This document shows, one piece after another, positions 35,085 through 44,000 of a stretch of 64,000 bases of DNA. A model generated the notes under the pieces. The model was given only the letters and a program-made list of their open reading frames with translations, made no database searches and had not been told where the DNA came from. The number at the start of each line of letters is the position of its first letter. Position 1 is the first letter of the stretch. Source of the stretch: Micrococcaceae bacterium Sec5.8 (GTDB lineage Bacteria > Actinomycetota > Actinomycetes > Actinomycetales > Micrococcaceae); assembly GCA_039636775.1 (NCBI GenBank), contig CP143429.1, positions 1,178,001 to 1,242,000 of the forward strand, in the 5' to 3' direction. A program made the position numbers and the translations under genes.

Positions 35085-35465
35085 ATGGGTCACGAAGCCC
35101 AAGATACGGACGCCACGGCGGCCGTGGACTTCAAGGAAGTCCAGTCGACGCCGCGGTTCCAGGAACTGCGCAAACGTCACCGCAGCTTTGTCTTTCCGAT
35201 GGCCATTGCATTCCTGCTCTGGTACTTCGCCTATGTCCTGCTGGCCGACTACGCAGTGGGATTCATGTCCACCAAGGTCTGGGGCAACATCAACATCGGC
35301 CTGATCATGGGCCTGGCCCAGTTCGTGACCACGTTCGCCATCACCGGGTGGTACGTCAGTTACTCGAATCGCCGGCTCGACCCGATCGCCGCAGAAATCC
35401 GCCACGAAATTGAGGGCCACGAATTCGATAAGCACGGCAACCAGATCACCGGGGTGGAAAAATGA
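35085..35465 (+). CDS. DUF485-family inner membrane protein (YjcH-like)
   Basis: 126 residues, two TM helices (~40-60, ~72-95) after VDFKEVQSTPRFQELRKRHRSFVFPMAIAFLLWYF, the DUF485 signature; C-terminus EIRHEIEGHEFDKHGNQI. In many bacteria this small protein is co-transcribed with the ActP cation/acetate symporter and is thought to be an accessory subunit. ATG follows GAGGAGG. The last 4 bases of its frame overlap the symporter ATG (ATGA), so they are translated together. Confidence 0.9.
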   Translation: MGHEAQDTDATAAVDFKEVQSTPRFQELRKRHRSFVFPMAIAFLLWYFAYVLLADYAVGFMSTKVWGNINIGLIMGLAQFVTTFAITGWYVSYSNRRLDPIAAEIRHEIEGHEFDKHGNQITGVEK

Positions 35466-37078
35466 CGCTTATGGTTCCCGCAGTCAACGTCGCGGATCTC
35501 AAGGACACCACGCTGCTGAACATGGGCATTTTCGCCCTGTTCGTGGCGATCACGATGGTCATCGTGATCAAGGCAAGCAAGAACAACAAGACGGCCGCCG
35601 ACTACTACGCCGCCGGACGGTCCTTCACCGGATCCCAGAACGGCACCGCCATCGCAGGGGACTACCTCTCGGCGGCCTCGTTCCTGGGGATCACCGGGGC
35701 CATCGCCATCAACGGCTACGACGGCTTTATGTACTCCATCGGATTCCTGGTCGCCTGGCTCGTCGCCCTGCTGCTCGTGGCCGAACTGCTCCGCAACACC
35801 GGCAAGTTCACGATGGCCGATGTGCTCTCCTTCCGGCTCAAGCAGCGGCCCGTGCGCATCGCGGCGGCCATCTCCACCCTCGTGGTCTGCTTCTTCTACC
35901 TCCTGGCCCAGATGGCCGGGGCCGGCACCCTGATCTCCCTGCTCCTGGGCATCAGCGACTGGGGCGGACAGGCGCTGGTCATCGTCGTCGTCGGCGCCCT
36001 GATGATCATGTACGTACTGATCGGCGGCATGAAGGGCACCACCTGGGTGCAGATCATCAAGGCCGTGCTCCTGATTGCCGGTGCGGCTGTGATGACCCTG
36101 TGGGTCCTCGCCATCTACGGCTTCAACCTCTCCGCACTGCTCGGCGGCGCGGTGGAAACCTCGGGCAACCAGAACCTCCTGAACCCGGGCCTGCAGTACG
36201 GCAAGACTGAAACTTCCAAGATCGACTTCATGTCCCTGGCCCTGGCCCTTGTGCTGGGCACCGCGGCCCTGCCCCACGTACTGATGCGCTTCTACACGGT
36301 TCCGACCGCCAAGGAAGCCCGTAAATCCGTGGTCTGGTCCATCTGGCTGATCGGCGTGTTCTACCTGTTCACCCTGGTGCTGGGCTTCGGCGCGGCGGCG
36401 CTGGTGGGCGCGGACACCATCAAAGCCGCTCCGGGCGGCGTCAACTCCGCCGCACCGCTGCTGGCCTTCCACCTCGGTGGCCCGCTGCTGCTCGGCTTCA
36501 TCTCCGCCGTGGCCTTCGCCACCATCCTGGCAGTCGTCGCCGGACTCACGATCACCGCGGCGGCATCGTTTGCCCACGACATCTATGCCAGCGTCATTGC
36601 CAAGGGCAAGGCCGACGCAGCCACCGAGGTCAAGGTGGCGCGGCGCACCGTGGTCGTCATCGGCCTGCTGGCCATTGTCGGCGGCATCTTCGCCAACGGC
36701 CAGAACGTGGCGTTCCTCGTGGCTTTGGCCTTCGCGGTCGCAGCCTCGGCCAACCTGCCGACGATCCTGTACTCGCTGTTCTGGCGTAAGTTCACCACCC
36801 AGGGCGCCATCTGGAGCATGTACGGCGGCCTGGGCTCGGCAATTATCCTGATCGCTCTGTCCCCGGTGGTTTCCGGTGCCAAGACCTCGATGATCCCGGG
36901 CGCCAACTTCGCGATCTTCCCGCTCAGCAACCCCGGCATCGTCTCCATTCCGCTCGCGTTCGTCCTGGGCTGGCTCGGATCGGTGCTGGATAAGAAGCTG
37001 GAAGACACCACCAAGCAGGCTGAAATGGAAGTTCGCTCCCTCACGGGTGTGGGCGCCGAGAAAGCCACCGAACACTGA
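35462..37078 (+). CDS. actP: Cation/acetate symporter
   Basis: 538-residue, 13-TM SSS-family transporter. Seen: KTAADYYAAGRSFTGSQNGTAIAGDYLSAASFLGITGAI, GGMKGTTWVQIIKAVLL, GTAALPHVLMRFYTVPTAKEARKSVVWS, and ASANLPTILYSLFWRKFTTQGAI, a pattern matching ActP/MctC. Transports acetate, and in relatives propionate or pyruvate, with a cation. Paired with DUF485 protein and divergent from a LytS/LytTR system. A second, more distant symporter lies on the opposite side. Followed by two hairpins. Confidence 0.92.
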   Translation: MTLMVPAVNVADLKDTTLLNMGIFALFVAITMVIVIKASKNNKTAADYYAAGRSFTGSQNGTAIAGDYLSAASFLGITGAIAINGYDGFMYSIGFLVAWLVALLLVAELLRNTGKFTMADVLSFRLKQRPVRIAAAISTLVVCFFYLLAQMAGAGTLISLLLGISDWGGQALVIVVVGALMIMYVLIGGMKGTTWVQIIKAVLLIAGAAVMTLWVLAIYGFNLSALLGGAVETSGNQNLLNPGLQYGKTETSKIDFMSLALALVLGTAALPHVLMRFYTVPTAKEARKSVVWSIWLIGVFYLFTLVLGFGAAALVGADTIKAAPGGVNSAAPLLAFHLGGPLLLGFISAVAFATILAVVAGLTITAAASFAHDIYASVIAKGKADAATEVKVARRTVVVIGLLAIVGGIFANGQNVAFLVALAFAVAASANLPTILYSLFWRKFTTQGAIWSMYGGLGSAIILIALSPVVSGAKTSMIPGANFAIFPLSNPGIVSIPLAFVLGWLGSVLDKKLEDTTKQAEMEVRSLTGVGAEKATEH

Positions 37079-37109
37079 TTCCCATTTGCCGGCGGTTGCC
37101 GCCGGCTGA

Positions 37110-37140
37110 CTCTCTGCCGGCGTCAACCGCCGGCAGAGAG
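37110..37140. terminator. Hairpin downstream of actP
   Basis: 13-bp perfect stem CTCTCTGCCGGCG / CGCCGGCAGAGAG around TCAAC. Followed by GCAAAA, then the palindromic terminator at 37143. Confidence 0.65.
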
Positions 37141-37142
37141 GC

Positions 37143-37174
37143 AAAAGCCCCCGTGCACGTGCACGGGGGCTTTT
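37143..37174. terminator. Bidirectional terminator between actP and the Lrp gene
   Basis: 32-bp perfect palindrome AAAAGCCCCCGTGCAC followed by its complement, giving four T at either exit. Convergent genes on both sides use it. Confidence 0.9.
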
Positions 37175-37183
37175 CTCATGTGC

Positions 37184-37654
37184 TCATTCGGCCGAGCCAC
37201 GTTCCAGCAGTGGCTGGACCCGGAACGGGATCATCTCCTGCATGGCCAGGGCGGTATCGGTCCGGTCCACACCGTCGCAGGCCAGGATCTTGCCGTTGAT
37301 CCGGAACAGGTCCTCGGCGTCGAGCGCCACCACCCGGAGCAACAGATCCGCCGAGCCGGTGAGTCCGTACCCTTCCAGGATCTCCGGAATGTCGGCCAGT
37401 TCTCCCGCCAGTTTGGCGAGCTTCTGCTGCTGGACGTGCACGGAAATAAAGGCCATCAGTGGATAGCCCAACGACGCCGGATTGATGCGGCGTTCAAAGG
37501 ACAGGAAGACGTGCTTCTTCTCCAGCTGCGCCATCCTGGCCTGAACGGTGTTCCGCGAGAGCCCCAGCTTCTGCGCCAGTGCCACCACCGTCCGCCGGGG
37601 GTCCCGCGCCATGGCCGAAAGCAGGCGGGTGTCGGTGCCATCCAAGGGTTGCAT
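37184..37654 (-). CDS. Lrp/AsnC-family transcriptional regulator
   Basis: 156 residues. N-terminal winged HTH (LDGTDTRLLSAMARDPRRTVVALAQKLGLSRNTVQARMAQLE) and C-terminal RAM/Lrp ligand domain (ISVHVQQQKLAKLAGELADIPEILEGYGLTGSADLLLRVVALDAEDL). ATG at 37654 (MQPLDG). Divergent from the branched-chain 2-oxoacid dehydrogenase operon with an 11-bp-arm inverted repeat between them. Probably senses a branched-chain amino or 2-oxo acid and controls that operon, as BkdR does in pseudomonads (inference). Confidence 0.9.
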   Translation of the reverse strand: MQPLDGTDTRLLSAMARDPRRTVVALAQKLGLSRNTVQARMAQLEKKHVFLSFERRINPASLGYPLMAFISVHVQQQKLAKLAGELADIPEILEGYGLTGSADLLLRVVALDAEDLFRINGKILACDGVDRTDTALAMQEMIPFRVQPLLERGSAE

Positions 37655-37732
37655 AATGCGCAAGATTAGCACGGTCGAAAGGCGCCGTCGGGTGCAGAAT
37701 GCTCAATTTAGTCCCGGGTGGTTGTACCCAAT

Positions 37733-37760
37733 GATAGTTGTGAGTAGGGTCACAACTATC
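37733..37760. promoter_or_regulatory. Inverted repeat, probable Lrp/AsnC operator
   Basis: GATAGTTGTGA and TCACAACTATC, 11-bp perfect arms, 6-nt spacer GTAGGG. Midway between the regulator start (37654) and the E1alpha start (37850). Confidence 0.8.
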
Positions 37761-37849
37761 CGGGGCAACGGCGCCCGGGCGGCTGGCGCGGAACGGGATC
37801 ACGAGTCCTGCAGACGCCGGTCAGACGACGTCAGAAGGTGCGGACAACT

Positions 37850-39028
37850 GTGTTTACCGACGACGCGGGCAAGGGCGGCATTTCCGCCGGGGGCCCCGGG
37901 AACAGTGCAGAATCAAACAGGCGGTCGGGCGGGGATCTCGTCCAACTCATCACCCCCGGGGGTGAGCGCGTCAGCCATCCGGAGTTCGACCCCTGGGTCC
38001 AGGACGTCACCGACGAGCAGCTCGGCTCCCTCTACGAGGACATGGTGGTGATCCGCCGGATCGACACCGAGGCAACCGCCCTGCAGCGCCAGGGCGAGCT
38101 GGCACTGTGGCCCCCGCTGCTGGGCCAGGAAGCGTCCCAGATCGGCTCCGCCCGTGCCCTCCGCGACGACGACTTCGTCTTCCCCAGCTATCGCGACAAT
38201 GGCGTCGCCTATTGCCGGGGCGTCAACCCGGAAGACATCGTCAAGGCCTGGCGGGGCAACGCGCTTGCGGGCTGGGACCCCTACACAGTCAACGTCGCAA
38301 CCCAGCAGATCATCATCGGCGCCCAGACCCTGCACGCCACCGGCTACGCGATGGGAATCCAGAACGACGGCGCCGATTCAGTCGCCGTGGCGTACTTCGG
38401 TGACGGCGCCACGAGCGAGGGCGATGTCAACGAGGCCCTGGTGTTTGCCGCCAGCTTCCAGTCCCCGGTGGTCTTCTTCTGCCAGAACAACCACTGGGCC
38501 ATCTCCGAGCCCGTCCGGCTGCAGTCCCACATCCAGATCGCGGACCGCGCGGCGGGCTTCGGGATCCCCAGCATGCGGGTGGACGGCAACGACGTCCTGG
38601 CCGTGATGGCTGCAACCCGCATCGCCACGGACCGCGCCCGTCACGGCGGCGGCCCCACCTTCATCGAGGCCGTTACCTACCGGATGGGCCCGCACACGAC
38701 GGCGGATGACCCCACGAAGTACCGGGACGCCAATGAGCTTGAGGACTGGGCCGCCAAGGATCCCATCGCCCGGCTGAAGTCGCTGCTCGACCGCAAGGGA
38801 CTCCTCACGGACGAACGTGGGGCCGCCGTCGCCGCCAAGGCCGACGCCGTCGCCAAGGCCTTGCGGGCCGGGACCATCAACATGCCCGACCCGCGGCCGA
38901 TGGATATCTTCCAGAACGTCTACAGCACGCCCAATTCCACGCTGGACCGCCAGCAGGACCACTACTCCCGCTATCTGGCTTCTTTCGGTGATCCCGCAGA
39001 AGCCGCTTCTGAAGAAGGTGCACGCTGA
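37850..39028 (+). CDS. bkdA: 2-oxoacid dehydrogenase E1 component, alpha subunit (BkdA-like)
   Basis: 392-residue TPP-dependent decarboxylase subunit. The TPP motif GDG...N is clear: YFGDGATSEGDVNEALVFAASF...FFCQNNHWAIS. Also FPSYRDNGVAYCRGV and the phosphorylation-loop-like TYRMGPHTTADDPTKYRD. With the next two genes it forms a branched-chain 2-oxoacid dehydrogenase rather than pyruvate dehydrogenase, inferred from adjacency to leucine-degradation genes and the Lrp regulator. GTG at 37850 has AGAAGG 10 nt upstream and is preferred to the GTG four codons earlier. Stop overlaps the next ATG. Confidence 0.9.
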   Translation: MFTDDAGKGGISAGGPGNSAESNRRSGGDLVQLITPGGERVSHPEFDPWVQDVTDEQLGSLYEDMVVIRRIDTEATALQRQGELALWPPLLGQEASQIGSARALRDDDFVFPSYRDNGVAYCRGVNPEDIVKAWRGNALAGWDPYTVNVATQQIIIGAQTLHATGYAMGIQNDGADSVAVAYFGDGATSEGDVNEALVFAASFQSPVVFFCQNNHWAISEPVRLQSHIQIADRAAGFGIPSMRVDGNDVLAVMAATRIATDRARHGGGPTFIEAVTYRMGPHTTADDPTKYRDANELEDWAAKDPIARLKSLLDRKGLLTDERGAAVAAKADAVAKALRAGTINMPDPRPMDIFQNVYSTPNSTLDRQQDHYSRYLASFGDPAEAASEEGAR

Positions 39029-40038
39029 TGACACAGATGACCTTTGCCCGAGCCATCAATTCGGGCCTGCGCAAGTCCCTGGAAAACGATGCCAAAGTCA
39101 TCCTCATGGGTGAGGACATCGGCGCCCTCGGCGGCGTTTTCCGCGTCACTGACGGCCTGCAAAAGGACTTCGGCAAACACCGGGTGGTGGACACTCCGCT
39201 CGCCGAGTCCGGCATCCTGGGAACCGCCGTCGGCCTGGCCTACCGCGGCTACCGCCCCGTGGTGGAGATCCAGTTTGACGGGTTCATTTACCCGGCCTTC
39301 GACCAGATAGTCAGCCAGGTCGCCAAGATGCACTACCGCACCCAGGGTGCGGTCAAGATGCCCATCACCATCCGGGTGCCCTTCGGCGGCGGCATCGGCT
39401 CCCCGGAGCACCACTCCGAATCACCCGAGGCGTACTTCACCCACACCTCGGGCCTGCGGGTGATTTCCGTGTCCAATCCGCAGGACGCCCACACCATGAT
39501 CCAGCAGGCCATCGCCTCGGATGATCCGGTGCTCTACTTCGAACCCAAGCGCCGCTACCACGACAAGGGCGAGGTGGACGAGGCGCTGGACCTTGGCGCC
39601 GCCTTGTCGATGGAGAAGGCCCGCGTCGTCACCGAAGGCACGGACGTCACACTGGTGGCCTACGGCCCGCTCGTCAAGACAGCCAAGGACGCCGCCCTCG
39701 CCGCGGCCGACGAGGGTATCTCCATCGAGGTCATTGACCTGCGCTCACTCGCCCCGCTGGACTTGGCAACCCTTGCGGCCTCCGTCCGGAAGACCGGCCG
39801 GCTGGTCATCACCCACGAAGCCTCCCAGACCGGCGGCATCGGAGCGGAAGTTGCCGCGGGCATGACGGAGCGCTGCTTCTTCCACCTCGAGGCGGCCCCC
39901 GTCCGGGTGACCGGCTTCGATGTTCCGTACCCGTACTCGAAGCTTGAAATGCACCACCTCCCGGGCCTGGACCGGATCCTTGATGGCGTGGACCGCGCCC
40001 TGGGCCGCCCCAACTCCCTGAGCGGGCTGGAAGGATGA
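39028..40038 (+). CDS. bkdB: 2-oxoacid dehydrogenase E1 component, beta subunit
   Basis: 336 residues, transketolase-like. Seen: MTFARAINSGLRKSLENDAKVILMGEDIGALGGVF, ESGILGTAVGLAYRGYRPVVEIQFDGFIYPAFDQIVSQVAKM, FGGGIGSPEHHSESPEAYF, and SVRKTGRLVITHEASQTGG. Pairs with the alpha subunit to form the alpha2beta2 E1 that decarboxylates 2-oxoacids and acylates E2. ATG overlaps the alpha stop (TGATG); its own stop overlaps the E2 ATG (ATGA). Confidence 0.92.
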   Translation: MTQMTFARAINSGLRKSLENDAKVILMGEDIGALGGVFRVTDGLQKDFGKHRVVDTPLAESGILGTAVGLAYRGYRPVVEIQFDGFIYPAFDQIVSQVAKMHYRTQGAVKMPITIRVPFGGGIGSPEHHSESPEAYFTHTSGLRVISVSNPQDAHTMIQQAIASDDPVLYFEPKRRYHDKGEVDEALDLGAALSMEKARVVTEGTDVTLVAYGPLVKTAKDAALAAADEGISIEVIDLRSLAPLDLATLAASVRKTGRLVITHEASQTGGIGAEVAAGMTERCFFHLEAAPVRVTGFDVPYPYSKLEMHHLPGLDRILDGVDRALGRPNSLSGLEG

Positions 40039-41435
40039 CCGCCACCATGATCAAGGAATTCAGGTTGCCGGACCTCGGTGAAGGTCTCACTGAATCGGAA
40101 ATCGTCGCGTGGAAGGTCGCGGTCGGGGACACCGTCGCGCTCAACCAGATCATCGCCGAAGTCGAAACCGCGAAGGCCGTCGTCGAGCTTCCCTCGCCGT
40201 TCGCCGGCGTCATCACAGCGCTGCACGAACAGCCCGGCACCGTGGTGGAGGTGGGCAAACCGATTGTCTCCTTCGAAGTGGAGGGCGAGGACGCCGGTGC
40301 TGCCCGCGGTCCGGGCGCCGCCGGAGGTGGGGGAGCAGGCGCGCCCGCCAAGCGTGAACCAAACCTTGTCGGCTACGGCGCCGTGCTGGAAGGCTCCGGC
40401 CGCCCGGCCCGCCGCGCCCGCAGCTTCTCCGCCGCCGCGGCGCCGGCAGCGCCGGCTCCCGTGGCGCTCGCGGCAGCGCCAGGCCCCGTCGTGGAGTCCG
40501 TTCCGGTCATCGAGCCGGTTGGGCCTGTACCTTCTGCTGCGGAACGCCCCCGGTCCACGCCGCCGGTGCGCAAGCTCGCCAAGGACCTCGGCGTCGAACT
40601 CGCCTCCGTCACCGGCACCGGGGAGTTTGGTCTCATCACCCGCGAGGACGTCCGCAACTTCGTCGGCGGAGGAGACCTGCCGGTGGCATCACGGGATCTG
40701 GCCGGGGTGTCCGCAAACGGGCAGGCGGCCGGGGACCGGGAGACCCGGACGCCGATCAGGGGTGTCCGGAAATTCACCGCCGCCGCCATGGTCTCCAGTG
40801 CCTTCACCGCCCCGCACGTCACGGAGTTCCTCACCATCGACGTCACCCCGACCATGGAACTGCTGGCGAAGCTCAAGACCAGCCGGGCCTTCGCCGGCTA
40901 CAAACTCACGCCGCTTACCCTGGTGTCCAAAGCCGTCCTCATCGCGCTGAAGAACCACCCCACGCTCAACACCCGGTGGGATGAGGCGAGGCAGGAAATT
41001 GTCCAGTACAACTACGTGAACCTTGGTATCGCTGCGGCCACCCCCCGCGGGCTGACCGTGCCCAACATCAAGGACGCCCACCGGATGTCCCTGCTGGAGA
41101 TCTCGACAGCGCTGACCGAACTGACGGACACGGCGCGGGCCGGCAAGACCGCCCCGGCTGATCTTTCCGGCGGAACGATCTCCATCACGAACATCGGTGT
41201 CTTCGGCATCGATGCCGGCACTCCCATCCTCAACCCGGGGGAAGCAGCCATCCTGGCCCTCGGTGCGGTGCGGAAAATGCCGTGGGAGTACCGGGACGAG
41301 GTGGCGCTGCGCCAGGTCATGACCCTCAGCCTCTCCTTTGACCACCGGCTGGTGGACGGCGAGCAGGGGTCCCGGTTCCTGCAGGATCTCGGCGCCATGC
41401 TGTCTGATCCGGGCATGGCACTGGCCATGGTGTAG
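40035..41435 (+). CDS. bkdC: Dihydrolipoyl acyltransferase E2
   Basis: 466 residues. One N-terminal lipoyl domain with lipoyl-lysine K47 in VETAKAVVELPSP; Ala/Pro/Gly-rich linkers; peripheral-subunit-binding domain (PPVRKLAKDLGVELASVTGTGEFGLITREDVRNF); and the catalytic domain ending SFDHRLVDGEQGSRFLQDLGAML, with the H-x-x-x-D-G active site. Transfers the acyl group to CoA. No E3 gene follows, so the dihydrolipoamide dehydrogenase must be encoded elsewhere. Terminated by a hairpin at 41449. Confidence 0.94.
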   Translation: MTATMIKEFRLPDLGEGLTESEIVAWKVAVGDTVALNQIIAEVETAKAVVELPSPFAGVITALHEQPGTVVEVGKPIVSFEVEGEDAGAARGPGAAGGGGAGAPAKREPNLVGYGAVLEGSGRPARRARSFSAAAAPAAPAPVALAAAPGPVVESVPVIEPVGPVPSAAERPRSTPPVRKLAKDLGVELASVTGTGEFGLITREDVRNFVGGGDLPVASRDLAGVSANGQAAGDRETRTPIRGVRKFTAAAMVSSAFTAPHVTEFLTIDVTPTMELLAKLKTSRAFAGYKLTPLTLVSKAVLIALKNHPTLNTRWDEARQEIVQYNYVNLGIAAATPRGLTVPNIKDAHRMSLLEISTALTELTDTARAGKTAPADLSGGTISITNIGVFGIDAGTPILNPGEAAILALGAVRKMPWEYRDEVALRQVMTLSLSFDHRLVDGEQGSRFLQDLGAMLSDPGMALAMV

Positions 41436-41448
41436 CACCGCGGTGCGC

Positions 41449-41487
41449 AACTGCCGGTCGCCTGTTCGGGTGGCCGGCAGTTCTCTT
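41449..41487. terminator. Terminator between E2 and the TetR gene (convergent)
   Basis: 14-bp stem AACTGCCGGTCGCC / GGTGGCCGGCAGTT with two wobbles, loop TGTTCG, followed by CTCTT. Confidence 0.75.
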
Positions 41488-41554
41488 GCGCGGCGGGGCC
41501 GGATGGTCCAGGCCTGGGCGCGCACGGCCGGGCCGGTGGGGTTCGGGGGCGCGG

Positions 41555-42220
41555 TCAGCCGGGCTGGTCAGCCGGGGCCGGTGCCATCAGGGCAGCCAGC
41601 GCCATACTTTGCAGCAGCGGCCGGGCGCGCTTGACCGCGATCCGGCGCCCGTGGCTGCGCACCGAATGCGGGGTGGAGTTGATCAGGCCGAAGGTGGCGT
41701 GGGCGCGCATCCTGAGCTCGGCTGCCTCGGTATCCGGGTGCAGGCCGGCCAGGACGTCGACCCAAAGCTCCACGTAGTTCCTTTGCAGGGTGCGGACCTC
41801 GGCCTGGTCCTCGTCGGCGAGGTTGCTGAAGTCCTGGTCCTGCACACGGATAACGTCAGGGTTGCTGAGTGCGAAGTCGACGTGGAAGCAGACCAGCCGG
41901 CGCAGGGCGACGGCGGTGCCGTCGGAATCCGCGATAACGCGCCGGCCGCCGTCGAGCAGCTTTTGGCTGACACTCAACAACAGCGCCCCCAGGACCGCCT
42001 GCTTGCCGGCGAAGTGCCGGTAGACCGCCGGGCCGCTGACCCCGGCTGCCGCACCGAGATCTTCCAGGGACACCCGGTTGAAGCCGTCGACGGCGAACAG
42101 GGCGGCGGCCGAGGACAGCAGCGCCTGGCGCCGGATCTCCTTAGCCTGGCTGCGCTGGGTGGCCGCAGGCAGGGATGCCGCAGGTCCGGCGGTCCCGCTC
42201 GTCCTGCTGGGTTCGGTCAC
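41555..42220 (-). CDS. TetR-family regulator (leucine operon)
   Basis: 221 residues. N-terminal HTH: AKEIRRQALLSSAAALFAVDGFNRVSLEDLGAAAGVSGPAVYRHFAGKQAVLGALL; C-terminal helical ligand domain. GTG at 42220 has AAGGG 7 nt upstream; two other GTG codons lie 6 and 15 nt further up. Divergent from the methylcrotonyl-CoA carboxylase operon. Two GTTA-N8-TAAC sites lie in the gap, so this is the natural repressor of that operon (and of itself). Position matches the TetR gene Rv2506 beside the M. tuberculosis locus. Inducer likely an acyl-CoA intermediate (inference). Confidence 0.88.
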   Translation of the reverse strand: MTEPSRTSGTAGPAASLPAATQRSQAKEIRRQALLSSAAALFAVDGFNRVSLEDLGAAAGVSGPAVYRHFAGKQAVLGALLLSVSQKLLDGGRRVIADSDGTAVALRRLVCFHVDFALSNPDVIRVQDQDFSNLADEDQAEVRTLQRNYVELWVDVLAGLHPDTEAAELRMRAHATFGLINSTPHSVRSHGRRIAVKRARPLLQSMALAALMAPAPADQPG

Positions 42221-42276
42221 CGGCACACCCTTCACTCGAAAACCCCATCATATGCGCGGCCCTGTGTTGGACATCA

Positions 42277-42294
42277 CAGTTAATAAAGACTAAC
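42277..42294. promoter_or_regulatory. TetR operator candidate 1
   Basis: CAGTTAATAAAGACTAAC, containing GTTA-N8-TAAC (42279-42294). Confidence 0.65.
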
Positions 42295-42302
42295 CTAAAT
42301 CT

Positions 42303-42320
42303 CAGTTATGCGGCACTAAC
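42303..42320. promoter_or_regulatory. TetR operator candidate 2
   Basis: CAGTTATGCGGCACTAAC, the same 18-nt frame as site 1 (CAGTTA-N6-ACTAAC), exactly 26 bp downstream. Same GTTA-N8-TAAC core as the palindrome at 23546. Confidence 0.65.
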
Positions 42321-42385
42321 CGAATTGGCCGGAACGGGTGCGGGACAAGCCGCCGGTACGCAGGTGCGAGAACGGAAAGCAGTCA

Positions 42386-43993
42386 ATGGAGACAATCGCC
42401 AGCCAGGTGGACGCCACGAGCGCCGCCTTCGCGACAAACCGTGACGCCCAGCTGGGGCTGGCCCGGGAGTTGCAGGAACGCCTCGCCACGGCAGCCCTGG
42501 GCGGGCCCGAAAAGTCCCGGGAACGCCATGTGGCCCGCGGCAAGCTCCTGCCCCGCGAACGCATCGACCGGCTGCTCGATGACGGCAGCCCCTTCCTGGA
42601 AATCGCCCCGCTGGCGGCCAACGGCATGTATAACGACGACTCGCCCGGCGCCGGCGTTATTGCCGGAATCGGGCTGGTCCATGGCCGCCAGGTTCTGGTC
42701 ATCTCCAACGACGCCACGGTCAAGGGCGGCACCTACTATCCGATGACGGTGAAGAAGCACCTGCGGGCGCAGGAGATAGCGCTGGAGAACCGGCTGCCGT
42801 GCATCTATCTGGTGGATTCGGGCGGGGCGTTCCTGCCCAAACAGGACGAGGTCTTCCCGGACAAGGAGCACTTCGGCCGGATCTTCTTCAACCAGGCAAA
42901 AATGTCCGCGGCGCGGATCCCGCAGATCGCCTCCGTGATGGGCTCCTGCACCGCCGGCGGGGCCTACGTCCCCGCGATGAGCGATGAGACGGTGATTGTC
43001 CGCAACCAGGGCACCATCTTCCTGGGCGGCCCGCCGCTGGTGAAGGCCGCGATTGGCGAGATCGTCACGGCCGAGGAACTCGGCGGCGGCGACGTGCATT
43101 CGAAGATCTCCGGCGTCACGGACCACCTGGCGGAGAACGATGAGCATGCGCTCCAAATCGTCCGCGACATCGTCTCCACCTTGCCCGGCCCGGCAGCCCC
43201 CGCCTGGGACATCGACACCGCCGTCGAACCCCGGGCGGACCCGGAGGAGCTGTACGGCGCCGTTCCCACCGACGTCAACGCCCAGTACGATGTCCGCGAA
43301 GTCATCGCACGGCTCGTGGATGGCAGCCGCTTCCACGAATTCAAGAAGAACTACGGCACCACCCTCGTCACCGGTTTCGCGAAGCTGCACGGCCACCCGG
43401 TCGGGATCGTCGCGAACAACGGGGTGCTCTTCAGCGAATCCTCGCTCAAGGGTGCGCACTTCATCGAACTCTGCGACCAGCGCGGCATTGCGCTGATCTT
43501 CCTGCAAAACCTCTCCGGCTTCATGGTGGGCAAGGACTACGAACAGGGCGGCATCGCCAAGAACGGCGCCAAAATGGTGACCGCCGTCGCCACCGCCCGC
43601 GTCCCCAAGCTGACCGTGGTGATCGGCGGGTCCTTCGGCGCCGGCAACTATTCCATGTGCGGGCGGGCCTACTCGCCGCGGTTCCTGTGGATGTGGCCGG
43701 CGTCCCGGATCTCGGTGATGGGCGGCAACCAGGCCTCCGGCGTGCTCGCCACGGTGAAGCGGGACCAGTACGAGGCCCGCGGCGAGGAGTGGTCCGCCGC
43801 GGAGGAGGAGGCATTCAAGGCCCCCATCAAGGCCCAATACGAGGACCAGGGAAGCCCCTACTACTCCACTGCCCGCCTCTGGGACGACGGCATCATCGAC
43901 CCCGCGGACACCCGCACCGTGCTGGGGCTGGCGCTCGACGTCGTCTCCCGCACCCCGCTGCCGGAGACCTCTTTCGGCCTTTTCCGGATGTGA
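42386..43993 (+). CDS. accD1: Acyl-CoA carboxylase beta subunit (methylcrotonyl-CoA carboxylase type)
   Basis: 535-residue carboxyltransferase that moves CO2 from biotin to 3-methylcrotonyl-CoA. Seen: [64 protein letters not shown] (acyl-CoA side), [46 protein letters not shown], and [21 protein letters not shown]. These last motifs are typical of MCC beta rather than propionyl-CoA carboxylase. ATG at 42386 with GGAAAG upstream. First gene of the operon; equivalent to Rv2502c. Confidence 0.92.
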   Translation: METIASQVDATSAAFATNRDAQLGLARELQERLATAALGGPEKSRERHVARGKLLPRERIDRLLDDGSPFLEIAPLAANGMYNDDSPGAGVIAGIGLVHGRQVLVISNDATVKGGTYYPMTVKKHLRAQEIALENRLPCIYLVDSGGAFLPKQDEVFPDKEHFGRIFFNQAKMSAARIPQIASVMGSCTAGGAYVPAMSDETVIVRNQGTIFLGGPPLVKAAIGEIVTAEELGGGDVHSKISGVTDHLAENDEHALQIVRDIVSTLPGPAAPAWDIDTAVEPRADPEELYGAVPTDVNAQYDVREVIARLVDGSRFHEFKKNYGTTLVTGFAKLHGHPVGIVANNGVLFSESSLKGAHFIELCDQRGIALIFLQNLSGFMVGKDYEQGGIAKNGAKMVTAVATARVPKLTVVIGGSFGAGNYSMCGRAYSPRFLWMWPASRISVMGGNQASGVLATVKRDQYEARGEEWSAAEEEAFKAPIKAQYEDQGSPYYSTARLWDDGIIDPADTRTVLGLALDVVSRTPLPETSFGLFRM

Positions 43994-44000
43994 GCCAGAA

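Noticed and set aside
35360..37144. 594-codon open frame antisense to actP
   Set aside because: Typical GC-driven antisense frame; composition is His/Gly/Asp/Arg-rich with no domain, while actP on the other strand is a clear family member.
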